10,099 nt of DNA, taken from positions 1-10,099 of the forward strand of contig CAJORC010000018.1 in assembly GCA_905236615.1 (NCBI GenBank), in the 5' to 3' direction. The first letter of the stretch is position 1, and each line of letters opens with the position of its first letter. The notes below the pieces were generated by a model. The model ran no database searches, was not told the DNA's origin, and saw only the letters and a list, made by a program, of their open reading frames with translations. The stretch is from an uncultured Lachnospiraceae bacterium. GTDB lineage: Bacteria > Bacillota > Clostridia > Lachnospirales > Lachnospiraceae. This document shows, piece by piece, positions 1 through 5,597 of the stretch. The position numbers were made by a program, and so were the translations under genes.

Positions 1-16
1 GTGAATGACTTTATGA

Positions 17-108
17 CCCGCCCCAATATGAGTGTGAAGTGGGGATTATCCCCACGAAAACACGAATATTGGGTGGGATTGTGGGAGTGCGAGGCACGGA
101 ACAATCCC
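17..108. other. Nested hairpin element upstream of etfA
   Basis: This non-coding stretch contains two adjacent structured units. The first is a long helix, 17-29 pairing with 66-77 (CCCGCCCCAATAT against ATATTGGGTGGG, one bulged C and one G-U), enclosing a perfect inner hairpin GTGGGGA-TTA-TCCCCAC at 39-55. The second is GGGATTGT (75-82) with ACAATCCC (101-108), with GTGC-GAG-GCAC (87-97) at its tip and a purine-rich internal loop (GGGA/GGA). The two share G75-G77. No T-run follows on either strand, so it is not a standard intrinsic terminator. It may be an mRNA-stabilising or processing structure between etfB and etfA, a palindromic intergenic repeat, or an unrecognised structured RNA. I do not recognise a family. 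Confidence 0.55.
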
Positions 109-119
109 TGACATCACTT

Positions 120-149
120 TTGACACCAACATCATTTAATAACTTTATA
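120..149 (+). promoter_or_regulatory. Possible promoter for etfA
   Basis: A perfect -35 hexamer TTGACA (120-125) is followed after 18 bp by TTTATA (144-149), a weak -10. The predicted start would lie near 156, giving a leader of about 22 nt that still contains the whole ribosome binding site. The -10 is poor, so this is only a candidate. etfA may instead be read through from an etfB lying upstream of the window. Confidence 0.3.
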
Positions 150-162
150 GACTATAATTTTT

Positions 163-167
163 GGAGG
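163..167 (+). promoter_or_regulatory. Ribosome binding site of etfA
   Basis: GGAGG sits 10 bases before the ATG at 178 and fixes that start. No other in-frame ATG or GTG with a comparable site lies nearby. Confidence 0.85.
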
Positions 168-177
168 ATAATACGAA

Positions 178-1236
178 ATGAGTTTAGAAGAATATAAGGG
201 TGTATTTATCTTTGCTCAGCAGGTAGACGGCAAATTAAGCCAGATTGCTCTTGAATTGCTCGGCAAGGCAAGAGAGCTCAGCAATGATATCGATACAAAG
301 ACAGTAACCGCAGTACTCATTGGCTCAGGCATCAAGAGTCTTGCTGATGAGCTTGCGGAGTACGGCGCAGACAGGGTTATCGTTGTTGATGATCCTGAGC
401 TTAAGGACTACAGGACAGAGCCTTATGCACATGCTCTTACCTCTGTTATAAATGAGTTCAAGCCGGAAATCATGCTTGTTGGCGCAACTGCTATCGGACG
501 TGATTTAGGTCCACGCGTATCAGCTCGTGTTCACACAGGTCTTACAGCAGACTGCACAAAGCTTGATATCGGTGATTTCCCGCTTCAGCCCGTACCGGGA
601 CATGAGGACGAGCAGCTTCACAAGCAGCTTCTTATGACACGTCCTGCATTCGGCGGAAATACAATCGCAACAATCGCATGTCCCGAGCACCGTCCTCAGA
701 TGGCTACAGTACGTCCCGGCGTTATGCAGAAGATCACTCCCAACAAGGGTGCAAAGGCAGAGGTTGTTGATTACAATCCCGGATTCACAGCAGATGACAA
801 GTATGTAACTATCGAGAAGATCGTTAAGGAAGTTTCAACTGTTGCTGATATCTCTGCTGCAAAGATCCTTGTATCAGGCGGACGTGGAGTTGGTTCACCC
901 GAGAACTTCAAGCTTCTTGAAGATCTTGCTGAGGCAGTTCACGGAACAGTTTCCTGCTCAAGAGCTGTTGTAGATTCAGGCTGGAAGCCGAAGGAAATGC
1001 AGGTTGGTCAGACAGGTAAGACTGTAAGACCTCATGTTTATTTCGCAATCGGTATTTCAGGTGCTATTCAGCACGTTGCAGGTATGGAAGAGTCAGACAT
1101 CATCATTGCTATCAACAAGGATGAGAATGCTCCGATCTTTGAAGTTGCAGACTACGGTGTAGTTGGAGACCTTAACAAGGTTGTTCCGGAGCTTACAAAG
1201 AAGATCATCGCTGCAAACGAAGCAAAAGAAGCGTAA
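178..1236 (+). CDS. etfA: Electron transfer flavoprotein alpha subunit
   Basis: EtfA pairs with EtfB and, in butyrate-forming clostridia, with butyryl-CoA dehydrogenase (Bcd). The complex reduces crotonyl-CoA with NADH and can bifurcate electrons to ferredoxin in the cytoplasm. The 352-residue product has the N-terminal alpha/beta domain followed by the C-terminal FAD-binding domain. RPAFGGN begins at residue 155, SGGRGVGS at 233, SRAVVDSGW near 261, and HVYFAIGISGAIQH from 286, with NAPIFEVADYGVVGD close to the C-terminus; these are typical FAD-contact segments. Length is normal for clostridial EtfA, somewhat longer than mitochondrial-type domains. Codon use is strongly biased (ATC for Ile, CGT for Arg), suggesting high expression. 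etfB and bcd would be expected just upstream, but at least 177 bp of non-coding DNA precedes etfA here. The pathway role is inferred from the ptb-buk pair facing it. Confidence 0.96.
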   Translation: MSLEEYKGVFIFAQQVDGKLSQIALELLGKARELSNDIDTKTVTAVLIGSGIKSLADELAEYGADRVIVVDDPELKDYRTEPYAHALTSVINEFKPEIMLVGATAIGRDLGPRVSARVHTGLTADCTKLDIGDFPLQPVPGHEDEQLHKQLLMTRPAFGGNTIATIACPEHRPQMATVRPGVMQKITPNKGAKAEVVDYNPGFTADDKYVTIEKIVKEVSTVADISAAKILVSGGRGVGSPENFKLLEDLAEAVHGTVSCSRAVVDSGWKPKEMQVGQTGKTVRPHVYFAIGISGAIQHVAGMEESDIIIAINKDENAPIFEVADYGVVGDLNKVVPELTKKIIAANEAKEA

Positions 1237-1246
1237 GACAATAGAC

Positions 1247-1275
1247 TTGTCTTGAATATTAGATTGTAGTATAAT
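1247..1275 (+). promoter_or_regulatory. Promoter of the candidate small RNA
   Basis: A perfect -10 TATAAT (1270-1275) lies 17 bp after TTGTCT (1247-1252), a 4-of-6 match to the -35. It starts 11 bp after the etfA stop codon and reads away from any protein gene on its strand. The predicted start near 1282 falls 2 bases before the first of three consecutive hairpins. The -35 is also the right arm of a 7-bp dyad, AAGACAA (1235-1241) with TTGTCTT (1247-1253), which overlaps the etfA stop. Confidence 0.55.
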
Positions 1276-1281
1276 ATCGAA

Positions 1282-1380
1282 ATGTATGGGCTTTGTGCCT
1301 ATGCCGCTGAGGAGACCCCCTCGGCGTGGTGCCCTGTTTCGAAATGGAGTGTGCCCTCCGGCTCGAAACAGGGCACTTTT
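1282..1380 (+). ncRNA. Candidate structured small RNA, about 100 nt
   Basis: No family is recognised. Three hairpins follow each other almost without linkers. H1 is 1284-1291 with 1297-1304 (8 pairs including two G-U). H2 is 1305-1312 with 1319-1326 (8 pairs, one G-U, loop AGACCC). H3 is 1329-1342 with 1363-1376 (14 perfect pairs, GTGCCCTGTTTCGA), with an inner GGAG/CTCC stem at 1346-1359 and TTTT after it. With the promoter at 1247-1275 this makes a self-contained transcription unit. The H2 loop (CCCCC) and H3 apex (GCCCTCC) are C-rich and could pair with G-rich Shine-Dalgarno sequences, as in several Firmicute small RNAs; that role is inference. The alternative is a complex terminator for etfA with a fortuitous promoter-like sequence. 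SRP and 6S RNA signatures are absent. Confidence 0.5.
1329..1380 (+). terminator. Intrinsic terminator for etfA and the candidate small RNA
   Basis: A perfect 14-bp stem (1329-1342 with 1363-1376) with a 20-nt apex that can fold further is followed by TTTT and then GTATATTT. Read on +, it would end transcription from etfA and from the promoter at 1247-1275. Confidence 0.75.
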
Positions 1381-1410
1381 GTATATTTGAACAGCTCCAT
1401 AGAGGGATAA

Positions 1411-1445
1411 TAAAAACGGCAGACCGCTATTCAAATGGTCTGCCG
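1411..1445 (-). terminator. Intrinsic terminator of ptb-buk
   Basis: CGGCAGACC (1417-1425) pairs perfectly with GGTCTGCCG (1437-1445) around an 11-nt loop. On the minus strand the stem is followed by TTTTTA (complement of 1411-1416), 24 bp after the buk stop. On the plus strand the following TAGTTTTAT is a weaker T-run, so it may also work as a backup for etfA. Confidence 0.85.
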
Positions 1446-1469
1446 TAGTTTTATCTTCTTAAATAAAGA

Positions 1470-2540
1470 TTATTCGTAGATCTTAGCTTCCTCTTCGCCG
1501 TTAAGAACACGAAGACCGCCCTGTGCAAGAGCAAGGAGTTCGTCTTCTCCCTTGTAAACGGTAACGGGAGCTATAAATTCAACTCTTTCTTTTATTCCGT
1601 CTGTGATGTAGCTTTCATAAGCGATTCCGCCGGTAAGGATGATCTGGTCAACCTTGCCCTTAAGAACTGTTGCCATTGAACCGATATTCTTTGCTATCTG
1701 GTAAATGAAAGCGTTAACAACGGTTTCAGCTTTCTTGTCGCCGTCGTTCATCATCTTTTCGCATTCCTGCATGCTGTTGTTGTGAAGGTATGCATTTAAG
1801 CCGCCTTCTCCGACAAACATCTTTCTTACCTGTGCCTCGGAGTATTTACCTGAGAAGCAGAGCTTGATGAGTCCGCCGACCGGAACGCCGCCGGCTCTCT
1901 CAGGAGAAAATGCACCGTCTCCGTCAAGGGCATTGAATATATCTATCATTTTGCCGTGATCGTGAGCTGCACAGGAAACACCGCCGCCCATGTGAACGAT
2001 GACAAGATTAAGGTCTTCGTATTTTTTGCCGATCTCTTTGGCGTACTTACGTCCCATTGCTTTCTGGTTTAAGGGATGACCTATAGCTGTTCTCGGGATT
2101 TCCGGACATCCGGAAATTCTCGCAACGTCCTGCATCTCATCAACAACAACGGGGTCAACGATGTATGAAGGGATTCCGAGAGGATCGCCTATCTCACGGG
2201 CAAGGAGACCGCCGAGGTTTGAAGCATGCTCACCCTGAACACCCTGCTTCAGAGCATCTGCAAGAGCTTCGTTAACAGTGTAAGTACCACCCGGAATAGG
2301 CTTAACGAGTCCGCCTCGTCCTACGCAGACATTGAGGGATTTAAGGTCGAAATTCTGCTCCTTAAGGAAGTCAAGAATGATATTCTTTCTGAAATCCATC
2401 TGGTCGATTATATGGTCGAACTGAGCAATCTCTTCGTTGGTATGGCGGAGAGTCTTGTCAAAAAGCATTGTCTCATCTTCGAAAACCGCGATTTTTGTAG
2501 AAGTTGATCCCGGATTAATGATAAGTGATTTAATAGACAT
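1470..2540 (-). CDS. buk: Butyrate kinase
   Basis: Butyrate kinase converts butyryl phosphate and ADP to butyrate and ATP, the energy-yielding last step of the Ptb-Buk route, in the cytoplasm. The 356-residue product matches the usual length of about 355. It has the acetokinase/ASKHA fold signatures: the N-terminal phosphate-binding [10 protein letters not shown] (residues 9-18), [14 protein letters not shown], the [18 protein letters not shown] phosphate-2-type segment near the middle, a [15 protein letters not shown] segment and a C-terminal LTGGIAYE adenosine motif. The CVGRGG and PERAG segments favour butyrate (or branched-chain) kinase over acetate kinase. A perfect AGGAGG (complement of 2549-2554) precedes the ATG. 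It follows ptb by 17 bp and ends at the terminator 1411-1445, so the two form one operon. Substrate could include isobutyrate or valerate. Confidence 0.96.
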   Translation of the reverse strand: MSIKSLIINPGSTSTKIAVFEDETMLFDKTLRHTNEEIAQFDHIIDQMDFRKNIILDFLKEQNFDLKSLNVCVGRGGLVKPIPGGTYTVNEALADALKQGVQGEHASNLGGLLAREIGDPLGIPSYIVDPVVVDEMQDVARISGCPEIPRTAIGHPLNQKAMGRKYAKEIGKKYEDLNLVIVHMGGGVSCAAHDHGKMIDIFNALDGDGAFSPERAGGVPVGGLIKLCFSGKYSEAQVRKMFVGEGGLNAYLHNNSMQECEKMMNDGDKKAETVVNAFIYQIAKNIGSMATVLKGKVDQIILTGGIAYESYITDGIKERVEFIAPVTVYKGEDELLALAQGGLRVLNGEEEAKIYE

Positions 2541-2548
2541 TCTTTTAG

Positions 2549-2554
2549 CCTCCT
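2549..2554 (-). promoter_or_regulatory. Ribosome binding site of buk
   Basis: Minus-strand AGGAGG lies 8 bases before the buk ATG, within the 17-bp gap after ptb. It gives buk its own strong initiation site rather than relying on coupling alone. Confidence 0.85.
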
Positions 2555-2557
2555 AGA

Positions 2558-3475
2558 TTATTTATTTTTAAGGTGTTCTGCAACAACTGAGGCAAGAGCG
2601 ATAGAGTTGAGCTTTGTCTCTGTACTGTCTGAACGTGATGTGAGGATAGCGGGAGCACTTGTACCGGTAAGGATGCAGCCGTTAAGGAATTCTGTCGTGT
2701 GAACGATGAACTTGTAAGCTATATTTCCTGCATGGATATCAGGGAAAAGGAAGATATCGGCATCGCCGGTGATCTTTCTGTCAAGGGCATTTTTATGAAC
2801 ACATGCTTCATGTGAAAGTGCCATATCTACTGAAAGAGGTCCGTCAACGATGCAGCCCTTGATCTTGCCTTCCTCGTTCATTTTTACGAGTTCTGCAGCT
2901 TCAACTGTTGCAGGCATCTTGGGATTAACTACTTCTACTGCAGCAAGCGGAGCAACCTTTGGCATATCGATACCGCAGGCATTTGCAACTTCAACGGTAT
3001 TGGCGATGATATCTACCTTGTCTTCAAGTGTGGGATAAGGAAGAAATGCGACATCAGTGAGGAAAAGAAGCCTGTCGATGCCTTTTATTTCGAATACACA
3101 TACGTGAGAAAGCTTTTTCTCTGTTCTTAAGCCTACTTCTTTATCGAGGATGCTCTTTAAGAAGTCTTTTGTGGAAAGAAGACCCTTCATGTACATCTCA
3201 GCACCGCCGTCGTGTACCAGTTTTACAGCCTCGTGAGCGGCTTCTATCGGATCTGTGTAATTGCGGATCTCAAACTGTGATACGTCCATTCCGAGTTCTG
3301 CAGCGACCTCTTTGATCTTTGCCTCGTCACCGAAAAGAACTGCGTCTGCGATACCTCTCTCTTTAGCTTCTTTTACTGCTGAAAGAACATTTGAGTCTGC
3401 TGCAGCAGCAACTGAGAGCTTTTTCATAGGATACTTTTTTACCTGAGCTATCAGGTTTTCAAAATGCTTGCCCAT
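2558..3475 (-). CDS. ptb: Phosphate butyryltransferase
   Basis: Phosphotransbutyrylase swaps CoA for phosphate on butyryl-CoA, giving butyryl phosphate for Buk. The 305-residue protein has the normal length and the PTA/PTB family layout: an N-terminal region with AAAADSNVLSAVKEAKERGIAD-like helix (split by family consensus AVKEA), MYMKGLLSTKDFLKSIL near the middle, then DGPLSVDMALS and FPDIHAGNIAYKF toward the C-terminus. All are characteristic of phosphate acetyl/butyryl transferases. Its place immediately before buk supports butyryl rather than acetyl specificity. AGGAGG on the minus strand (complement of 3481-3486) precedes the ATG by 5 bases. The promoter region (3514-3560) carries a cre-like site, suggesting carbon catabolite control. 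Codon use resembles that of etfA, as expected of a highly expressed fermentation enzyme. Confidence 0.95.
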   Translation of the reverse strand: MGKHFENLIAQVKKYPMKKLSVAAAADSNVLSAVKEAKERGIADAVLFGDEAKIKEVAAELGMDVSQFEIRNYTDPIEAAHEAVKLVHDGGAEMYMKGLLSTKDFLKSILDKEVGLRTEKKLSHVCVFEIKGIDRLLFLTDVAFLPYPTLEDKVDIIANTVEVANACGIDMPKVAPLAAVEVVNPKMPATVEAAELVKMNEEGKIKGCIVDGPLSVDMALSHEACVHKNALDRKITGDADIFLFPDIHAGNIAYKFIVHTTEFLNGCILTGTSAPAILTSRSDSTETKLNSIALASVVAEHLKNK

Positions 3476-3480
3476 TATTG

Positions 3481-3486
3481 CCTCCT
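3481..3486 (-). promoter_or_regulatory. Ribosome binding site of ptb
   Basis: Minus-strand AGGAGG sits 5 bases before the ptb ATG at 3475 and supports that start. Confidence 0.85.
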
Positions 3487-3513
3487 GAATTATAATATAA
3501 AACTCGTTTTGCG

Positions 3514-3527
3514 TGAAAACGCTTTGT
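3514..3527. promoter_or_regulatory. cre-like CcpA operator at the ptb start point
   Basis: TGAAAACGCTTTGT matches 13 of 14 positions of the Bacillus catabolite-responsive element consensus TGWAARCGYTWNCW; only the penultimate C is G. It spans the predicted ptb transcription start (about 3525). Part of it also forms a dyad, CGTTTT (3505-3510) with AAAACG (3516-3521). A CcpA complex here would most likely repress ptb-buk. This is inference from position and sequence. Confidence 0.55.
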
Positions 3528-3541
3528 TAAAAATATATCAT
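3524..3541. promoter_or_regulatory. Weak Rex-like site over the ptb -10
   Basis: TTGTTAA-AAAT-ATATCAT has a perfect left half of the clostridial Rex operator TTGTTAANNNNTTAACAA and 4 of 7 matches in the right half. It covers the -10 and start point of ptb-buk. Rex controls NADH-linked fermentation genes in clostridia, so a site here makes sense, but AT-rich promoters give such matches by chance. Confidence 0.25.
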
Positions 3542-3560
3542 TATTACGGTCAAATGGCAA
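3532..3560 (-). promoter_or_regulatory. Promoter of ptb-buk
   Basis: On the minus strand TTGCCA (complement of 3555-3560) is separated by exactly 17 bp from TATATT (complement of 3532-3537), which is preceded by TGA, an extended -10. The predicted start is near 3525, giving a leader of about 50 nt that begins with the cre-like dyad. Confidence 0.65.
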
Positions 3561-3580
3561 GTTATTATACTTGTTAACAA
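3558..3580. repeat. Overlapping dyads between divergent promoters
   Basis: CAAGT-N6-ACTTG (3558-3573) overlaps the perfect 10-bp palindrome TTGTTAACAA (3571-3580). The pair lies against the ptb -35 and just before the -10 of the divergent gene, a suitable place for a shared operator. The palindrome fuses the two half sites of a Rex operator without the normal 4-bp spacer, so it is not a canonical Rex site. Confidence 0.35.
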
Positions 3581-3585
3581 AATGA

Positions 3586-3594
3586 TGTTATAAT
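3586..3594 (+). promoter_or_regulatory. Extended -10 promoter of the CotH-family gene
   Basis: TGTTATAAT is a perfect extended -10 (TGN plus TATAAT at 3589-3594). No good -35 exists at 16-18 bp, which is common for extended -10 promoters. The start would be near 3601, giving a leader of about 31 nt that includes GAGGAG (3615-3620), 11 bases before the ATG at 3632. Confidence 0.6.
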
Positions 3595-3631
3595 AGGTGC
3601 ATTATGACTTTATAGAGGAGCTTATCAGCTG

Positions 3632-5503
3632 ATGAAGACGTTAAAGAAAAACTTTCTGCTAGTAGTTACCCTGTTTATTCTGATAGGTATAGCTGTATTC
3701 ACGCTGAAAACAGCAACTGCTGAAAAAGGGACATTTCTTTCTCTGCCGGAAAGCTTTTGCGTGAACATAAACGGAAGCGGGAATTATGTAAGGCTTTATT
3801 ATGATGAAAATCACAGTTCTGATACATGGTATCTTTTTTTACCGTCAAATACTGACAGAAACAGGTCATCGGTAGAATTTACAGGCTGCGAGAAAATAAT
3901 ATTTGAAGATATCAACGGAAATAAATACAGTCAGGAAAACGGGAAAAGTCTGGCTGAGGGAATTGAGCCGTTTGAAAGTTATTATATGGAATTCTGCGAC
4001 AAGGACGGGAATGAGATCGAAAGGCGGATATTCCAGTATATGAAGTCTGAAAATGTTGCCTCATTATTTGTAGAGACCGAATCGGGTACTATGGAAGCCA
4101 TAAACTCAGATAAGGCGAACGACGAAAGAGGGAGCATAAGTCTTTTTGGAGAAGACGGGGAATTAGAATACCGAGGCGATCTGGAAAGCTTCAAGGGACG
4201 TGGAAATACAAGCTGGGATCTTGACAAGAAGCCTTACAGATTTAAGCTTAATGAGAATATTTCTCTTTTTGGATTAAAGAGTTCGAGGATATGGGTTCTG
4301 CTTGCAAACTGTCTGGATAAAACCAATATAAGAAATAAGACTGCAAACGGTTTTGCCCGGGCAATGGGCCTTAATGGGACAACGTCTTCTAAGTATGTTG
4401 ATCTTTATCTTAACGGTAATTACAACGGACTTTACGAATTATCGGAAAAAATACAGCTGTCTTCGGGAAGTGTTGATCTGGAAGACCTTGATTATAAGAA
4501 CGAGAAACTAAATTCAAGGGCAGCTTCATCATACCCGAAAGCTGTGGTAAATGAGGATGGAAGCGGGGAAAGAGTCGGATTCAAGCTCGACAGGAATCCT
4601 GAGGATATCAGCGGAGGCTATCTGATAGAGAAGAATTATCTGGAACGCTATGATGCATCACCGTCCAGATTTACTACTGCTTCAGGGGAAAAATACTGTG
4701 TAAGGAGCCCTGAAATTGCATCTGTTAAGGAGGTCGAATATATAGCCGGTCTCATGGATGAGATAGAGAAAAGGGCGAAGACAGGGGGAAATGTGGCAGA
4801 GCTTATCGACCTGAAAAGCTTTGCGGATAAATATCTGCTTGAAGAATTTGTCGATAATGAGGCATCGGGTGCAACGAGTTCATTTTTTTACAAGAATTCC
4901 GATAAGAAAGACCCGTATCTTTATGCCGGACCGCCATGGGATTATGATAAGTCTTTAGGATACCTTCTTCCGGGAGAAAAGGATGACAAGACGAGACTTA
5001 CTTATCTTACGAATCATGGCAATGGGACAAGACTCTTTTATAACCTGTTCATGAACTGCAGTGATTTCAGGGAAATGGTTTATAAAGAGTATAAAGAGCT
5101 GATGGAGCCTGTACTCAGTGAATATATTGCAAATGAAGGCTGGAAAAATAACGAATACTCCGGTATAGATGACAGGATGGATATGATGCGCTGGACTTCG
5201 ACGCCTGAATCAACTGCGGAAGAAATAGAGAAGATAGGAGAGTTCGTAAAGCTGAGAAAAGAGCTCTTTGACAGAATCTTTAAGAAGGGTGAAAAACTCT
5301 GTACAGTGCATTTTGTGGGTGATTTTGCAAACAGGGATCCCTATTACGGATATGTGTCGGGCTCGGCTCTGGGAGAATTGCCCGATATTAAGCAGAAAGA
5401 CGGTAAGACAGCAATATGGGTGAACTCTGAGACAGGAGAAGAGCTCTCGGAAACAACTCTTGTCACTGAGGAATATATCGAGGCAGTGGTGAAATACAAG
5501 TGA
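3632..5503 (+). CDS. CotH-family kinase, exported or membrane-anchored
   Basis: CotH proteins are atypical kinases, first known from spore coat protein phosphorylation; many bacterial members are exported and of unknown substrate. Residues 8-25 are one hydrophobic segment after a Lys-rich start, a signal peptide or anchor, with TATA-EKG a possible cleavage site. Residues 35-180 form an all-beta-looking N-terminal region. The CotH domain follows: GRGNTSWD near 189-196, DKTNIRNKTA near 228-237, YVDLYLNGNYNGLYEL near 256-271, GGYLIEKN near 328, and the signature GPPWDYDKS at 433-441, where D437 and D439 are candidate metal or catalytic acids. Residues 555-623 look like one InlB B-type repeat (VHFVGDF, G..LGELPDIKQKDGK, W..SETGEEL, TEEYIEAVVKY). 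It is the first of three plus-strand envelope genes. AGG, AGA and ATA codons are more frequent than in etfA or ptb, suggesting modest expression. Confidence 0.88.
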   Translation: MKTLKKNFLLVVTLFILIGIAVFTLKTATAEKGTFLSLPESFCVNINGSGNYVRLYYDENHSSDTWYLFLPSNTDRNRSSVEFTGCEKIIFEDINGNKYSQENGKSLAEGIEPFESYYMEFCDKDGNEIERRIFQYMKSENVASLFVETESGTMEAINSDKANDERGSISLFGEDGELEYRGDLESFKGRGNTSWDLDKKPYRFKLNENISLFGLKSSRIWVLLANCLDKTNIRNKTANGFARAMGLNGTTSSKYVDLYLNGNYNGLYELSEKIQLSSGSVDLEDLDYKNEKLNSRAASSYPKAVVNEDGSGERVGFKLDRNPEDISGGYLIEKNYLERYDASPSRFTTASGEKYCVRSPEIASVKEVEYIAGLMDEIEKRAKTGGNVAELIDLKSFADKYLLEEFVDNEASGATSSFFYKNSDKKDPYLYAGPPWDYDKSLGYLLPGEKDDKTRLTYLTNHGNGTRLFYNLFMNCSDFREMVYKEYKELMEPVLSEYIANEGWKNNEYSGIDDRMDMMRWTSTPESTAEEIEKIGEFVKLRKELFDRIFKKGEKLCTVHFVGDFANRDPYYGYVSGSALGELPDIKQKDGKTAIWVNSETGEELSETTLVTEEYIEAVVKYK

Positions 5504-5524
5504 CTTAGTCTGATGTTTTCGTAT

Positions 5525-5553
5525 TTGACATGAAATTTGATAGGTGCTAATAT
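5525..5553 (+). promoter_or_regulatory. Internal promoter of the LTA synthase-like gene
   Basis: A perfect -35 TTGACA (5525-5530) and a 17-bp spacer ending in TGC lead to TAATAT (5548-5553), with the start near 5560. The ribosome binding site AAAGGA (5584-5589) is 8 bases before the ATG at 5598. There is no terminator hairpin in the 94-bp gap after the CotH-family gene, so read-through from it is also likely. Confidence 0.6.
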
Positions 5554-5597
5554 TTTTTGACGGATATTGATTTGACCAGTTTGAAAGGAAATTATTT

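Noticed and set aside
1..111. Open frame from the window edge to TGA at 109, as the end of etfB
   Set aside because: The reading (VNDFMTRPNMSVKWG...) has no resemblance to the EtfB C-terminus, and the stretch is dominated by perfect hairpins.
153..158. TATAAT as the -10 of etfA
   Set aside because: A start 7 bases downstream would fall inside the ribosome binding site at 163-167, and no -35 lies 17 bp upstream.
1329..1376. Signal recognition particle RNA, because of GGTGCCCTGT
   Set aside because: The conserved GGAAGCAG-type tetraloop and internal loops of domain IV are absent; the stem is a perfect 14-bp terminator-like helix.
1093..1434. 113-codon minus-strand open frame opposite the end of etfA
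   Set aside because: It covers the etfA coding strand in antisense and runs through the hairpins; composition is unlike a real protein and there is no ribosome binding site.
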